Under the pieces are notes generated by a model that was not told where the DNA came from, did not search any database, and saw only the letters and a list, made by a program, of their open reading frames with translations. 64,000 bases of DNA from CALCKU01 sp964607445 (lineage in GTDB: Bacteria; Pseudomonadota; Alphaproteobacteria; Caulobacterales; Maricaulaceae), in the NCBI GenBank assembly GCA_964607445.1, contig CAZSKN010000013.1, forward strand, positions 1 through 64,000, written 5' to 3'. Numbering within the stretch: the first letter of the stretch is position 1; the number at the start of each line of letters is the position of its first letter. Shown here one piece after another: positions 42,857 through 52,816 of this stretch. Made by a program: the position numbers and the translations under genes.

Positions 42857-44575
42857 ATGAAAGCGAGTCCCAGAATGATAATTGAACGCGAAAGCATGGA
42901 ATATGATGTGGTTATCGTCGGGGCTGGTCCGGCAGGCCTGTCAGCGGCTATCCGCTTAAAACAACTTGGCGGCGAAGATATTAATGTTGTTGTTTTGGAA
43001 AAAGGTTCGGAAGTTGGCGCTCATATATTGTCGGGGGCGGTATTGGACCCCTCGGGTCTTGATGCGCTTTTACCGGAATGGAAAGATAAAGGCGCGCCGA
43101 TAAAAACAGAGGTCAAGGTAGATAAGCTGAAATTACTTGGCCCGAGCGGGTCATTGCGTATTCCCAATTTTGTTATGCCACCCTTAATGAATAATCACGG
43201 CAATTACATTGTCTCTATGGGGAATGTTTGTCGGTGGATGGCCGAACAGGCTGAAGCCTTGGGGGTCGAAGTTTTCCCCGGCATGGCATGTTCCGAATTG
43301 GTATATGGTGATGACGGCGAGGTTAAAGGCGTCGTGGCAGGTGAATATGGTTTGGCCAAAGATGGCTCCCAGGGTGATGGTTATGAACCCGGGATGGAGT
43401 TACATGGTAAATATGTTATGCTGGCAGAGGGCGCGCGGGGCTCGCTGTCTAAACAGGTTATCGAAAAATACGCACTGGATGCCCATTCGGAAGTGCCGAA
43501 ATTCGGTTTAGGCATGAAAGAAATTTGGGATATTAAACCCGAAAATCATAATGAAGGCGAAGTTTTACATACGTTGGGATGGCCATTAGGATGGAAAGAA
43601 GGCATGGGCTCTTTCCTTTATCATGCAGAAAATAATCAGGTCTTTTTGGGGTATGTCGTAGATTTGGCCTATAAAAATCCGCATTTATACCCCTATGCAG
43701 AGTTCCAACGTTGGAAACATCATCCTGACATTGCCGAAATTTTGGAAGGCGGCAAGCGGGTTTCATATGGTGCGCGTGTAATTTCCAAAGGGGGCTTTCA
43801 GTCTATACCGAAAACCGCTTTTCCAGGCGGCGCTTTATTGGGTTGTTCTGCCGGTCTGGTTAACCTGCCTCGGATCAAGGGAAATCACAATGCTATGCAT
43901 TCTGGCAAAGCTGCGGCCGAGGCGGCTTATGCGGCGATAAAATCCGGGCGATCGGGTGATGTTTTAGAGAGTTATGATACAAGTTTACGCACTGGGCCTA
44001 TTGGGAAAGATTTAAAACCTGTCCGTAATGTCGGGCCTTTGAATTCACGTTTTGGTGCATTTGTCGGGGCTATGATCTTGGGCGGTGTTGATATGTGGTC
44101 GGCGACGCTCACCAAAATTAATGTCGTTGGCGGTGTTTTGTCATTAGGCAAGGTTTTTTCCAAACGCACAATGACACTGGGGTATAAAAAGGACGATGCA
44201 CAATCTACTGGTGATGCGGCGAAATACAAGCCGATAGACTATCCCAAGCCGGACGGCGTGTTATCATTTGATCGTTTAACCAATGTCAGCTTTACAGCGA
44301 CCAATCATCGCGAAGACCAATCCTCCCATTTAAAGCTGGCTGACAGTTCGATCCCGATTTCTGTTAATCTTCCGACCTATGCTGAACCGGCCCAACGCTA
44401 TTGTCCGGCCGGCGTGTATGAGGTTTTACGTGATGATGACGGATCCAACCCTCGCTTTAATGTGAATTCACAAAACTGTATCCATTGTAAAACCTGTGAT
44501 ATTAAAGACCCAAGTAAAAATATAACGTGGACTGTGCCAGAAGGTGCGGGAGGCCCAAATTATCCGAATATGTAA
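42857..44575 (+). CDS. Electron transfer flavoprotein-ubiquinone oxidoreductase
   Basis: About 572 residues, with YDVVIVGAGPAGLSAAIRL for FAD binding, long conserved blocks such as GSFLYHAENNQVFLGYV, and the C-terminal 4Fe-4S cluster region CPAGVYE plus NCIHCKTCDIKDP. The enzyme passes electrons from ETF, loaded by acyl-CoA and other dehydrogenases, to ubiquinone at the inner membrane, linking fatty-acid oxidation to respiration. ATG 42857 is chosen; ATG 42875 (MIIERESMEYD) fits many relatives equally well. Confidence 0.93.
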   Translation: MKASPRMIIERESMEYDVVIVGAGPAGLSAAIRLKQLGGEDINVVVLEKGSEVGAHILSGAVLDPSGLDALLPEWKDKGAPIKTEVKVDKLKLLGPSGSLRIPNFVMPPLMNNHGNYIVSMGNVCRWMAEQAEALGVEVFPGMACSELVYGDDGEVKGVVAGEYGLAKDGSQGDGYEPGMELHGKYVMLAEGARGSLSKQVIEKYALDAHSEVPKFGLGMKEIWDIKPENHNEGEVLHTLGWPLGWKEGMGSFLYHAENNQVFLGYVVDLAYKNPHLYPYAEFQRWKHHPDIAEILEGGKRVSYGARVISKGGFQSIPKTAFPGGALLGCSAGLVNLPRIKGNHNAMHSGKAAAEAAYAAIKSGRSGDVLESYDTSLRTGPIGKDLKPVRNVGPLNSRFGAFVGAMILGGVDMWSATLTKINVVGGVLSLGKVFSKRTMTLGYKKDDAQSTGDAAKYKPIDYPKPDGVLSFDRLTNVSFTATNHREDQSSHLKLADSSIPISVNLPTYAEPAQRYCPAGVYEVLRDDDGSNPRFNVNSQNCIHCKTCDIKDPSKNITWTVPEGAGGPNYPNM

Positions 44576-44638
44576 AGGCTAGCTTTTAATCGGATGTTTT
44601 CATATGTGGCGTGTTAAAGACGTCAGAAAGATATTGGC

Positions 44639-46351
44639 ATGAATTTTCGTGGTCTCATAAAGCGTTTAACTTTATGCGCATTTCCATTGGTTTTACTAAA
44701 TTCCTGTACGACAGCACGGACTAATTATAGTGATGTTGTTTCCTCGGATGCGCAATTATTCGGTGATTACCTAGCGGGTAGCTATGCAAATTATCTGGAT
44801 GATGCCGAGGCGCGCTCAACCTATTATTCCCGCGCTTATGCCCGAGCGCAGGGCGATATTAATCTTGGACGCCGCGCTGTGACATCGGCTCTAACGGCTG
44901 GTGATATTGATTTGGCACGTACTTTGGCGATTGAAGTCTTAGCGCAAGACCCAGATGAGGCAATGTCTCGGGCGGTATTGGGGGCGCGTGAATTTGCAGC
45001 GGGTCGCTATAGCAAAGCCGAGAAATATTTTGAAAAGCCTACAGAAGACCTCACAGTACAAATATTGATGGGGTTTATAAAGGGTTGGCTTGAAGTCGCT
45101 CAAAGTGATGATGAGTCGGCGCGTAAGACATTTGCCTCTATTGGAGGCGGGAGTTATTTTGATACTATGGGCGCCTTGCAAACGGCTAAATTTGATGCTC
45201 TGGCGGCCCGGTATGAAGCGGCTCAAGATAATTTTGATATTGTCAAGAAGGCTCAATTTTCTGCGGTTGAAACCGCCTTATCCGAGGCGCGTGCTATATC
45301 GGCCTCTGGCAAGGTGGAGGCGGCCTTGGAAACTTTGAGGATGTTTTCTGATGAAAACGGGTCCTTTGAAACCGGGCCGGTAAGGCAATATCTCAACACA
45401 TTGGAATCTGGCGCCGCTATTGGAGTCATTCTAACACCTCAACAAGAGGCCGCACGGGCTTTGACAGAACCGGCCTTTGGTTTTTTTGCGCGTAACCGCG
45501 CCTTTGATGCGGCGGAAGTGTTTTTGCGCTTGGCATTAACGCTGGACCCTGCACATGATAAGGCGTCTTTATGGTTAGGTAATATATTGGAAAATTCTGA
45601 CCGGGCTGAGGAAGCCATGACAATCTATCGCAATATAGCTGACACATCACCCTATATTGTATCGGCTCAACTCTCTATGGCTAATATACATTTTGACCGG
45701 GATGAAGATAAATCAGCGCTAAGCGTGCTGGAGCAAACCCATGCTAAATTCCCGTCATTTATTACCCGTGAAGCTTTGGGACGGGCGCGGCTTGTCCGTG
45801 AAAATTACGCGGAAGCTTTGCCGATTTATGATGCTTTGGTCAAAAGCCTTTCAGATGAGGAATTGAAACAAAATACACAGCCATTATATTTTCGCGGTAT
45901 TTGTTACGAGCGTACGAAACAATGGGCTTTGGCTGTCGCGGATTTTAAACGGGTTTTGACGTTCGATCCCGATGATGCGGATGCCTTAAACTATCTTGGT
46001 TATACATGGGTTGACCGGGGTGAAAACCTGACTGAGGCCTTTTCAATGATCCGTAAGGCTGTGGAATTAGAACCGCAAAGTGGAGCTATTGTGGATAGTC
46101 TGGGATGGGCGCATTACAAATTGGGCGAATATGAAAAAGCGAAAACCAATCTAGAGGATGCTGTTGAATTGGCGCCCTCCAGCGCGACCATCATTGATCA
46201 TTTAGGTGATGTCTATTGGAAGTTAGGCCGGTTTCGGGAAGCGGGATATCAATGGGAACGCGCTTTGGATTTTGACCCGACCGACGAGGAACGCGCGAAT
46301 ATCAGAGCTAAGCTGAGAGGTGGGCTAGACGCGGTAGAGACGTTACCCTAG
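44639..46351 (+). CDS. TPR-repeat lipoprotein
   Basis: The 570-residue protein has a lipoprotein signal ending LLNSC. At least six tetratricopeptide repeats are visible, clearest near the C-terminus: ALNYLGYTWVDRGENLTEAF, SLGWAHYKLGEYEKAKTNLE and HLGDVYWKLGRFREAGYQWE. Proteins of this type are common upstream of ispE in alphaproteobacteria and probably scaffold envelope complexes. Its stop is 12 bases before the ispE start, so the two are likely co-transcribed. Confidence 0.88.
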   Translation: MNFRGLIKRLTLCAFPLVLLNSCTTARTNYSDVVSSDAQLFGDYLAGSYANYLDDAEARSTYYSRAYARAQGDINLGRRAVTSALTAGDIDLARTLAIEVLAQDPDEAMSRAVLGAREFAAGRYSKAEKYFEKPTEDLTVQILMGFIKGWLEVAQSDDESARKTFASIGGGSYFDTMGALQTAKFDALAARYEAAQDNFDIVKKAQFSAVETALSEARAISASGKVEAALETLRMFSDENGSFETGPVRQYLNTLESGAAIGVILTPQQEAARALTEPAFGFFARNRAFDAAEVFLRLALTLDPAHDKASLWLGNILENSDRAEEAMTIYRNIADTSPYIVSAQLSMANIHFDRDEDKSALSVLEQTHAKFPSFITREALGRARLVRENYAEALPIYDALVKSLSDEELKQNTQPLYFRGICYERTKQWALAVADFKRVLTFDPDDADALNYLGYTWVDRGENLTEAFSMIRKAVELEPQSGAIVDSLGWAHYKLGEYEKAKTNLEDAVELAPSSATIIDHLGDVYWKLGRFREAGYQWERALDFDPTDEERANIRAKLRGGLDAVETLP

Positions 46352-46363
46352 CGGAGCGTGATA

Positions 46364-47284
46364 ATGCCTGCGTCAGACACGCCCGTCATATTTGAAGATA
46401 TTGCATCTGCAAAAGTGAATCTCACCTTGCATATAGGGCGCGCTATAGCTGACCGCGCTGATCCCTTTTATCGCTATCATCCATTAGATAGCCTCGTTGT
46501 CTTTGCGGGTATATGCGATCACCTTAGCATGACGCCGTCAGATGACACATCGCTGGTATTGAGTGGGCCCTTTGCGGATGACCTTAAATTTGAACGCGAT
46601 AATATTATTCTCAGAGCTATGGCCGCCGTGGCGCGCGAAACCTCTATCCCGCCTTTACAATTTCATCTTGTTAAAAACCTGCCTGTGGCTGCGGGCATAG
46701 GGGGGGGGAGCGCCAATGCCGCGGCTGCCCTGCGTTTGATTCAACGATTTCTGGATAATCAAGACCCAGATGTGGATGCGCTGGACTGGATGAAAATCGC
46801 CTTGTCACTTGGAGCCGACGTTCCGGTCTGTTTCAATAATCAAACGGCCCGTATGACAGGTATAGGCGATAGCATAACCCTTGCGCCGAATTTAGGTCAG
46901 GCTTATGGCCTTTTGGTCAATCCTGGCATTGCTGTATCTACCCGTACAATATTTGAAAAATTTGATTTGGGTGAACCACAGGCGACGCCGCGCCCCCAAG
47001 AGATGAAAGCTACACTGCTGGAAACAGCCAGCCTCGGTCATAATGATCTGGAAGCTATAACCTGCGAATATGCCCCGGTTATACGGGATGTGCTGTCTTT
47101 GATGTCCCGGCAAGTTGGATGCCAATTGACACGCATGTCAGGCTCAGGTGCAACATGTTTTGGAATATTTGATACGCGAAAGTCCGCGCACCAAGCTCAA
47201 AAAAATATACAATCAGCACAGTCTGCGTGGTGGTGTCAGGCCACGACATTCGGAGATGCCGCTCAAGGCACGGGGTTGGCATAA
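46364..47284 (+). CDS. ispE: 4-diphosphocytidyl-2-C-methyl-D-erythritol kinase
   Basis: The 306-residue GHMP kinase has ASAKVNLTLHIG at the start, LPVAAGIGGGSANAAAALR for the ATP loop, and LTRMSGSGATCFGIF near the end. It phosphorylates CDP-ME in the MEP isoprenoid pathway. ATG 46364 has GGAG seven bases upstream; a GTG two codons earlier is less likely. Its stop overlaps the next ATG by one base. The nearby polyprenyl synthase uses the product of the same pathway. Confidence 0.93.
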   Translation: MPASDTPVIFEDIASAKVNLTLHIGRAIADRADPFYRYHPLDSLVVFAGICDHLSMTPSDDTSLVLSGPFADDLKFERDNIILRAMAAVARETSIPPLQFHLVKNLPVAAGIGGGSANAAAALRLIQRFLDNQDPDVDALDWMKIALSLGADVPVCFNNQTARMTGIGDSITLAPNLGQAYGLLVNPGIAVSTRTIFEKFDLGEPQATPRPQEMKATLLETASLGHNDLEAITCEYAPVIRDVLSLMSRQVGCQLTRMSGSGATCFGIFDTRKSAHQAQKNIQSAQSAWWCQATTFGDAAQGTGLA

Positions 47285-48339
47285 TGACTGCCCTGACCCC
47301 GCCTCATATAATTTTATTTTTTGCGTCTTTGGTTATATCTCTTGTCGTCTCGGGCCTTATGATTCGGTTCGGTCTAAATGATGAGCCCAATGCAAGGTCC
47401 AGCCATGATATAAAAACCCCGACAGCCGGTGGTGTTGGCCTATTGGCGGCCTTGGCTTTAGGTGGAAGTGTGTGTCTGTTGAACTATCCGCATTTAGTTG
47501 AAATGCCACAATATATAGCCCTTCTAATTATCGCTATTGGGGTTGGTTTGATTGGCTTGCGCGATGATTTTGTCGAGAGCCGGGCAGGGCCAAAATTTTT
47601 AATTTTAATGGGGCTGTCACTGATTTCTGCTTATTTAATCGGACCCGTCGATGTTTTACCCATTGGGGGATCCGGCGTGCGCCTGCCTTGGACTTTAGGG
47701 TGGTTAGGCACAGCATTATGGATTTTTGTGGTGATGAATGTCGTGAATTTTGTCGACGGAGCTAACGGGTTTGCCACAAGTCTGGTTTGTATCGCCGCAA
47801 GTGTTGTTTTTGGAATGGGGCTGCTGTTAGGGGCTACACAAGCTATGGTGTGGTCGGTATTGCTGATGGCAGGTATTTGCGGATTTTTACCGTTTAATTT
47901 CCGTCACACAGCTCTGATTTTTTTTGGCGACGTCGGTGCGTTGCTCGCAGGATTTATGTTGGCTGTGAGTGTTTTGTTTCTGGCTCAAACCAGTCCGCAA
48001 AATAATTATCTCTATGTCGGTCCAATTGTAATCATGCCTATTTTGACAGATGTTTTTATGACATTAGTCCATCGATTGCGACGCGGTGAAAACCTTTTTA
48101 AAGCCCATCAACACCATTTATATCAACGTGCGATAAAGACAGGCCGCCCGCATTTACATGTCACCGGATTTTATATCGCGGCTACATTGGTTTATGCGGC
48201 TATAGCCTTCATATTGGTGCGCTTTGAGAAGATCGGGTCTTTGGCATGGCTTTTGATTATCGCAGCTATATCCGCCGGGCTCTTCGAGGTCATACTCAAA
48301 CGGGTGACAGTAAACACGGTTGATAAAAAACCAGATTAA
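47284..48339 (+). CDS. MraY/WecA-family polyprenyl-phosphate sugar-1-phosphate transferase
   Basis: The 351-residue protein has about ten membrane helices and the family motifs HDIKTPTAGGVGLLAAL near the start, GLRDDFVESRAGPKFL for the Asp-rich loop, NVVNFVDGANGFAT, and HQHHLYQRAI in the last cytoplasmic loop. WecA-type enzymes attach a HexNAc-phosphate to undecaprenyl phosphate to start polysaccharide or O-antigen synthesis. The lack of a MurNAc-pentapeptide setting makes WecA-like more likely than MraY. It is coupled to ispE by a TAATG overlap and ends four bases into the convergent synthase gene. Confidence 0.85.
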   Translation: MTALTPPHIILFFASLVISLVVSGLMIRFGLNDEPNARSSHDIKTPTAGGVGLLAALALGGSVCLLNYPHLVEMPQYIALLIIAIGVGLIGLRDDFVESRAGPKFLILMGLSLISAYLIGPVDVLPIGGSGVRLPWTLGWLGTALWIFVVMNVVNFVDGANGFATSLVCIAASVVFGMGLLLGATQAMVWSVLLMAGICGFLPFNFRHTALIFFGDVGALLAGFMLAVSVLFLAQTSPQNNYLYVGPIVIMPILTDVFMTLVHRLRRGENLFKAHQHHLYQRAIKTGRPHLHVTGFYIAATLVYAAIAFILVRFEKIGSLAWLLIIAAISAGLFEVILKRVTVNTVDKKPD

Positions 48340-49352
48340 CTAATCCGATCGACGACAAAATCCGCTAGTTCTTTTAGAGTCGAACGCCATTCACTATCGG
48401 GAAAAATAGAAAGAGCCTGACGGGCGTCCCCGGCATATTTGCGGGCTTGACCCAAGGTGCTTTCAAGTGTGCCGGAGGTTCTAAGGTAAGATATGGCCTG
48501 TTCCAGATCTGTTTCTGATTGCTTATGGTCGACAATGACGCGTTGCCAGAATTCTTTTTCATGCGTTCCAGCCTGTTGGTAAGCGCGAATAACCGGTAAT
48601 GTAACTTTACCTTCACGGAAATCATCTCCTATGGATTTTCCCAGCGCACTTTCTAAGCCGCCATAATCAAGCGCGTCGTCAACCAATTGAAAGGCAAGCC
48701 CGAGTTTCAGGCCATAATCGCGCAGAGCCGCGCGTTCTGTAGCTGGACGCTTCGCAATAATCGGGGAAACTTCGGTCGCGGCTGCAAACAAGGCGGCCGT
48801 CTTGGCCCGAATAACGTCCATATAATCGGCTTCGGTCATATTGATTTGGCGTAGGGCGGCGAGTTGCTTGACTTCCCCTTCGGCAATGACGCTGGACGCT
48901 TTGGATAATACGCCCAGAGCGTCCATTGAGTCCGTTTCAACCATCAGATTAAAGGCGCGGGCAAAGAGAAAGTCGCCGACAAGAATAGAGGATGCATTCC
49001 CCCAGATCAGATTTGCAGGGCGTTTGCCGCGTCTAAGGGCGCTTTCATCGACGACGTCGTCATGCAAAAGCGTGGCGCTATGTATGAATTCAACCGCGGC
49101 AGCGAGTTTGTGATGGTTCCGGCCTTCATATCCGCAAAGTGCGGCGCTGGCGACAGTGAGTAAAGGACGAAGGCGTTTGCCTCCTGCTTCGACAAGGTGA
49201 GCGGCCAAGTTAGGAATAATACCCACCGGGCTTTGCATGCGGTCGGTGATTAAGGCGTCAACAGCAGCCATATCGTCCTTTGCCAAATGCCAAAGCTTCT
49301 CGGCCGGACTCGGCGCGGCTTTGGGATGAAGTGTAATCGGTTCGGCCACCAA
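48336..49352 (-). CDS. ispB: Polyprenyl (octaprenyl-type) diphosphate synthase
   Basis: The 338-residue protein has the first Asp-rich motif LLHDDVVD (98-102), GGKRLRPLL before it, and the second motif LVDDALDYGG, as in long-chain trans-prenyltransferases that make the ubiquinone side chain. Chain length cannot be assigned from sequence alone. It converges with the WecA-like gene and shares four bases with it, so no separate terminator fits between them. Confidence 0.9.
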   Translation of the reverse strand: MVAEPITLHPKAAPSPAEKLWHLAKDDMAAVDALITDRMQSPVGIIPNLAAHLVEAGGKRLRPLLTVASAALCGYEGRNHHKLAAAVEFIHSATLLHDDVVDESALRRGKRPANLIWGNASSILVGDFLFARAFNLMVETDSMDALGVLSKASSVIAEGEVKQLAALRQINMTEADYMDVIRAKTAALFAAATEVSPIIAKRPATERAALRDYGLKLGLAFQLVDDALDYGGLESALGKSIGDDFREGKVTLPVIRAYQQAGTHEKEFWQRVIVDHKQSETDLEQAISYLRTSGTLESTLGQARKYAGDARQALSIFPDSEWRSTLKELADFVVDRIS

Positions 49353-49507
49353 TACTGCCTTTCACGTACCTGTATATTAAGGCACCGCTTTTATGTTGGT
49401 CTTTAGATTAGGCTGGGTTAAAGGAGACAGCAAGACATTTTGGCGAGGCGAGCCGTCGCAGCCATTTAAAATTTGGTAATTTAATGTCTTTGCACTGAGG
49501 AGAGCGC

Positions 49508-49732
49508 ATGACACCCATTGTTAAAACCGTTAACCCTGTCACCATTAGCTTTGTTCAGGCGGTTTTGAAAGAGGCCGGGATTCAGTGTTTTATTATGGAT
49601 CAACATGCGTCCATTGTCGATGGATCTATCGGGGCCATTCCGCGCCGGGTCATGGTTATTGATGAAGACGGGCCTGCCGCGATTCGCGCTTTGGAACTGG
49701 CAGGTCTGCAAGATGAAATTTTCCATGCATAG
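49508..49732 (+). CDS. DUF2007 domain protein
   Basis: A 74-residue protein with the DUF2007 pattern: VNPVTISFVQAVLKEAGIQCFIMDQ, then IPRRVMVIDEDGPAAIRAL. DUF2007 is a small ferredoxin-like fold thought to sense or bind signals; the exact role is unknown. GAGGAGAG precedes the ATG. It stands alone, upstream of glyQ. Confidence 0.85.
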   Translation: MTPIVKTVNPVTISFVQAVLKEAGIQCFIMDQHASIVDGSIGAIPRRVMVIDEDGPAAIRALELAGLQDEIFHA

Positions 49733-49790
49733 CGCTTGTAATTTTCTCTTATCTGACTAGTTTGCGCTCGAACCTAAAAAGCTGACGAAT

Positions 49791-50738
49791 ATGGCCCAAT
49801 CTTGCGATAACGCGCTGTCCTTTCAAGACTTGATTTTGACATTGCAAACCTATTGGGCCGAGCAGGGTTGCACGATTTTACAACCTTTTGATACGGAAGT
49901 CGGAGCGGGTACGCTGCATCCGGCAACTGTTTTGCGATCTCTGGGGCCTAAACCGTGGAATGTTGCCTATGTCCAACCTTCGCGTCGCCCTGCAGATGGG
50001 CGCTATGGGGATAACCCAAATCGATTGCAACATTATTATCAATTCCAAGTCATAATGAAGCCTAATCCCAAAAACTATCAGGAGCTTTACCTCGGCAGTC
50101 TGGATGCTATCGGGATAGATCAGGATCTTCATGATATACGTTTTGTCGAAGATGATTGGGAAAATCCCACTGTTGGAGCATGGGGGTTAGGTTGGGAAGT
50201 CTGGTGCGACGGTATGGAAGTCTCTCAATATACCTATTTTCAACAAGTCGGCGGACTTGATGTGAACCCAGTCTCGGGTGAGTTGACCTATGGCCTTGAG
50301 CGTTTGGCCATGTATGTGCAGGGTGTTGATAATGTATATGATCTCGTTTTCACCCGGGCAAATGCAGCCGCAGGTACGCCGGAAGTGCTTTATGGAGACG
50401 TTTTCCATCAAAATGAAGTCCAGCAATCGACCTATAATTTCGAGCATTCGGAGACGGATAATTTGCGTCAGAAATTTGAAATGGCCGAGGCTGAATGTCA
50501 GAGCTTACTCGCACCAGATGTAAAACTTCCTTTGCCGGCCTATGAACATGCGCTTAAGGCTTCGCATTTGTTTAACCTCTTGGATGCGCGCGGTGTTGTG
50601 TCGCCGACACAAAGACAAGAATATATAAAACGTGTGCGCGATCTCGCCAAAGCGTGCGCTGAGGCTCATGTTGCCCGTGAGGTTGCGCTCACTGAGGCCG
50701 GACAAGACCGCGCTTGGCAAGATAAGGCGGGGGCATAA
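49791..50738 (+). CDS. glyQ: Glycyl-tRNA synthetase alpha subunit
   Basis: The 315-residue protein has SFQDLILTLQTYWAEQGCTI, EVGAGTLHPATVLRSLGPKPW, RPADGRYGDNPNRLQHYYQFQ (split here as family blocks) and WCDGMEVSQYTYFQQVGG, all typical of the class II alpha subunit of the heterotetrameric bacterial enzyme. One base separates its stop from the glyS start. Confidence 0.95.
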   Translation: MAQSCDNALSFQDLILTLQTYWAEQGCTILQPFDTEVGAGTLHPATVLRSLGPKPWNVAYVQPSRRPADGRYGDNPNRLQHYYQFQVIMKPNPKNYQELYLGSLDAIGIDQDLHDIRFVEDDWENPTVGAWGLGWEVWCDGMEVSQYTYFQQVGGLDVNPVSGELTYGLERLAMYVQGVDNVYDLVFTRANAAAGTPEVLYGDVFHQNEVQQSTYNFEHSETDNLRQKFEMAEAECQSLLAPDVKLPLPAYEHALKASHLFNLLDARGVVSPTQRQEYIKRVRDLAKACAEAHVAREVALTEAGQDRAWQDKAGA

Positions 50739-50739
50739 T

Positions 50740-52803
50740 ATGTCTGAGCTTTTATTTGAAATTTTTTGCGAAGAAATTCCGGCACGTATGCAGCTTCGGG
50801 CCGGCGAAGATCTCACTAAAGCGCTCACAGCCGGCTTGGAAAAAGCGGGCTTAACGGTTGAAAATGCACATTGTTATACAGGCCCGAGACGCTTGGTTTT
50901 TGCATGTGAGCTACCCGCTCGCAGTCCTGATGTGTCAGAAGACCGTAAAGGTCCGCGTGTAGGTTCGCCTGAAAAAGCTTTAGAGGGCTTTATGCGCGGC
51001 GCGGGATTATCTGATATCTCGCAGGCCCAGATACGATCTGATAAAAAGGGCCAGTTTTATGTTGCGGTGATTGAGAAAAAAGGCGTGCAAACGCAGGATA
51101 TTCTCAAAGATATAATTCCAGATGTGATGACCCATTTCCCGTGGCCGAAATCTATGAAATCCGGCATATCTAGTTTTCGCTGGGTACGCCCTTTGCAAAG
51201 TCTGATATGCCTCTTGGACGGAGAAATTGTTCCGATCGAAGTTGGTGGCGTGACAACGGGTGATATGACCTATGGCCATCGCCGGCACGGGAAAGGTCCT
51301 TTCACGGTTACAGATTTTGCGGATTACCGTCGTCAATTAGAAACCATTGGCCATGTTATGATATGTACCTGTGAGCGTAAGGATAAAATCCTCAAAGATG
51401 CGCAGGCTGTATGTGCGGCCAAGGGCTTGGAGTTGGTTGAAGATGCCGGTCTATTGCAGGAGGTCGCGGGCTTGGTCGAGTGGCCTGTGGTTATTCTGGG
51501 TGATATGGATCCGAGTTTTCTTGAATTGCCCGGAGAGGTTATTCGCCTGTCGATGCGTACCCACCAAAAATATTTTGCCGTGCGGGATCCAAAGACGGGA
51601 GAGATTGCGCCGCATTTCGTTGTTGTTGCTAATCAAATCGCGCCTGATGGTGGTAAAGCCATTTCTGAAGGAAATTCACGTGTCCTGTCTGCACGTTTGG
51701 GTGATGCGCAATTTTTCCAACGTGAAGACGCTAAGAAAAAGCTGAGTGATTATTATGACAAATTGGATACGGTGGTTTTTCACAAAGACCTCGGGTCTAT
51801 CAGGGACAAAGCGGACCTCATTTCGCGCTATGCGTATGAACTTGCTGATAAAGTTGGTGCGAATGAAGACGCGGCTCGGACGGCAGGGACATTAGCTAAA
51901 TGTGATCTTGTGACCCAGACCGTTGTTGAGTTTACGTCTCTACAAGGTCAGATCGGGGCCGGGATGTATCGGGTTGAAGGTGGGCATGCGGATATAGCCG
52001 ATGCGATAGAAAATCATTACAAGCCGCAAGGCCCAAAGGACATTGTACCCACACAGCCCGTGGCTGTTTGTGTTGCGCTGGCCGATAAGTTTAATACGCT
52101 TGCCGGATTTTGGGCGATAGATGAAAAACCGACAGGTTCCAAAGACCCCTATGCGCTTCGCCGTGCAGCCTTGGGTGTTGTGCGGATTATTTTAGAAAAT
52201 GATATTCGCGATTTGACGCTCACGGACCGACTTGGGGCCTATATGCGGGACTCGGTTCCCGGGGTTGCGGATAGCGTGTTAAAAGCTAAAGACCTTATGG
52301 CTTTTATTCTTGATCGCCTCAAAGTCTACCTTCGTGACAAGGGTGTGCGTTATGATGTTATAGAGGCCGTTCTGATGCTTAAAGGCGACGACCTTGTTGA
52401 TATTGTCAACCGAACGCATGCTTTGCAGAATTTTTTAGAGACACAAGACGGGGCCGATCTTTTAGCCGGCTATAAGCGCGCGGCTAATATTTTAAAAGCT
52501 GAGACAAAAAAGAGTGATTTGCCGACGGGCGAGATTGGCACATTGTCGCAGGACGAAGCGCAAACCCTTTATACGGAGCTTTCGAAAACGAAAATTGCTA
52601 TAGCGTCTGCCGTGAAGTCAGAGCAATATAGCGAGGCCATGCGTTCGTTATCGCAATTACGAAAGCCGATTGATAGTTTTTTCGAACATGTGACTGTCAA
52701 TGATGACATGGCTGAGGTGCGTGCAAACAACCTTAGACTTCTTTCATTAATATGTGATACGGCGATGTCAATTGCGGATTTTGACGCGATTCAAACAAGT
52801 TAG
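50740..52803 (+). CDS. glyS: Glycyl-tRNA synthetase beta subunit
   Basis: The 687-residue protein begins MSELLFEIFCEEIPARMQ, the conserved beta-subunit start, followed by YTGPRRLVF, RMRTHQKYFAV-like RLSMRTHQKYFAV and a C-terminal anticodon-binding region. An earlier in-frame ATG lies inside glyQ and is rejected. It carries tRNA recognition in the alpha2beta2 enzyme. ppdK starts 14 bases after the stop. Confidence 0.95.
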   Translation: MSELLFEIFCEEIPARMQLRAGEDLTKALTAGLEKAGLTVENAHCYTGPRRLVFACELPARSPDVSEDRKGPRVGSPEKALEGFMRGAGLSDISQAQIRSDKKGQFYVAVIEKKGVQTQDILKDIIPDVMTHFPWPKSMKSGISSFRWVRPLQSLICLLDGEIVPIEVGGVTTGDMTYGHRRHGKGPFTVTDFADYRRQLETIGHVMICTCERKDKILKDAQAVCAAKGLELVEDAGLLQEVAGLVEWPVVILGDMDPSFLELPGEVIRLSMRTHQKYFAVRDPKTGEIAPHFVVVANQIAPDGGKAISEGNSRVLSARLGDAQFFQREDAKKKLSDYYDKLDTVVFHKDLGSIRDKADLISRYAYELADKVGANEDAARTAGTLAKCDLVTQTVVEFTSLQGQIGAGMYRVEGGHADIADAIENHYKPQGPKDIVPTQPVAVCVALADKFNTLAGFWAIDEKPTGSKDPYALRRAALGVVRIILENDIRDLTLTDRLGAYMRDSVPGVADSVLKAKDLMAFILDRLKVYLRDKGVRYDVIEAVLMLKGDDLVDIVNRTHALQNFLETQDGADLLAGYKRAANILKAETKKSDLPTGEIGTLSQDEAQTLYTELSKTKIAIASAVKSEQYSEAMRSLSQLRKPIDSFFEHVTVNDDMAEVRANNLRLLSLICDTAMSIADFDAIQTS

Positions 52804-52816
52804 ATAAGGGCTCGAA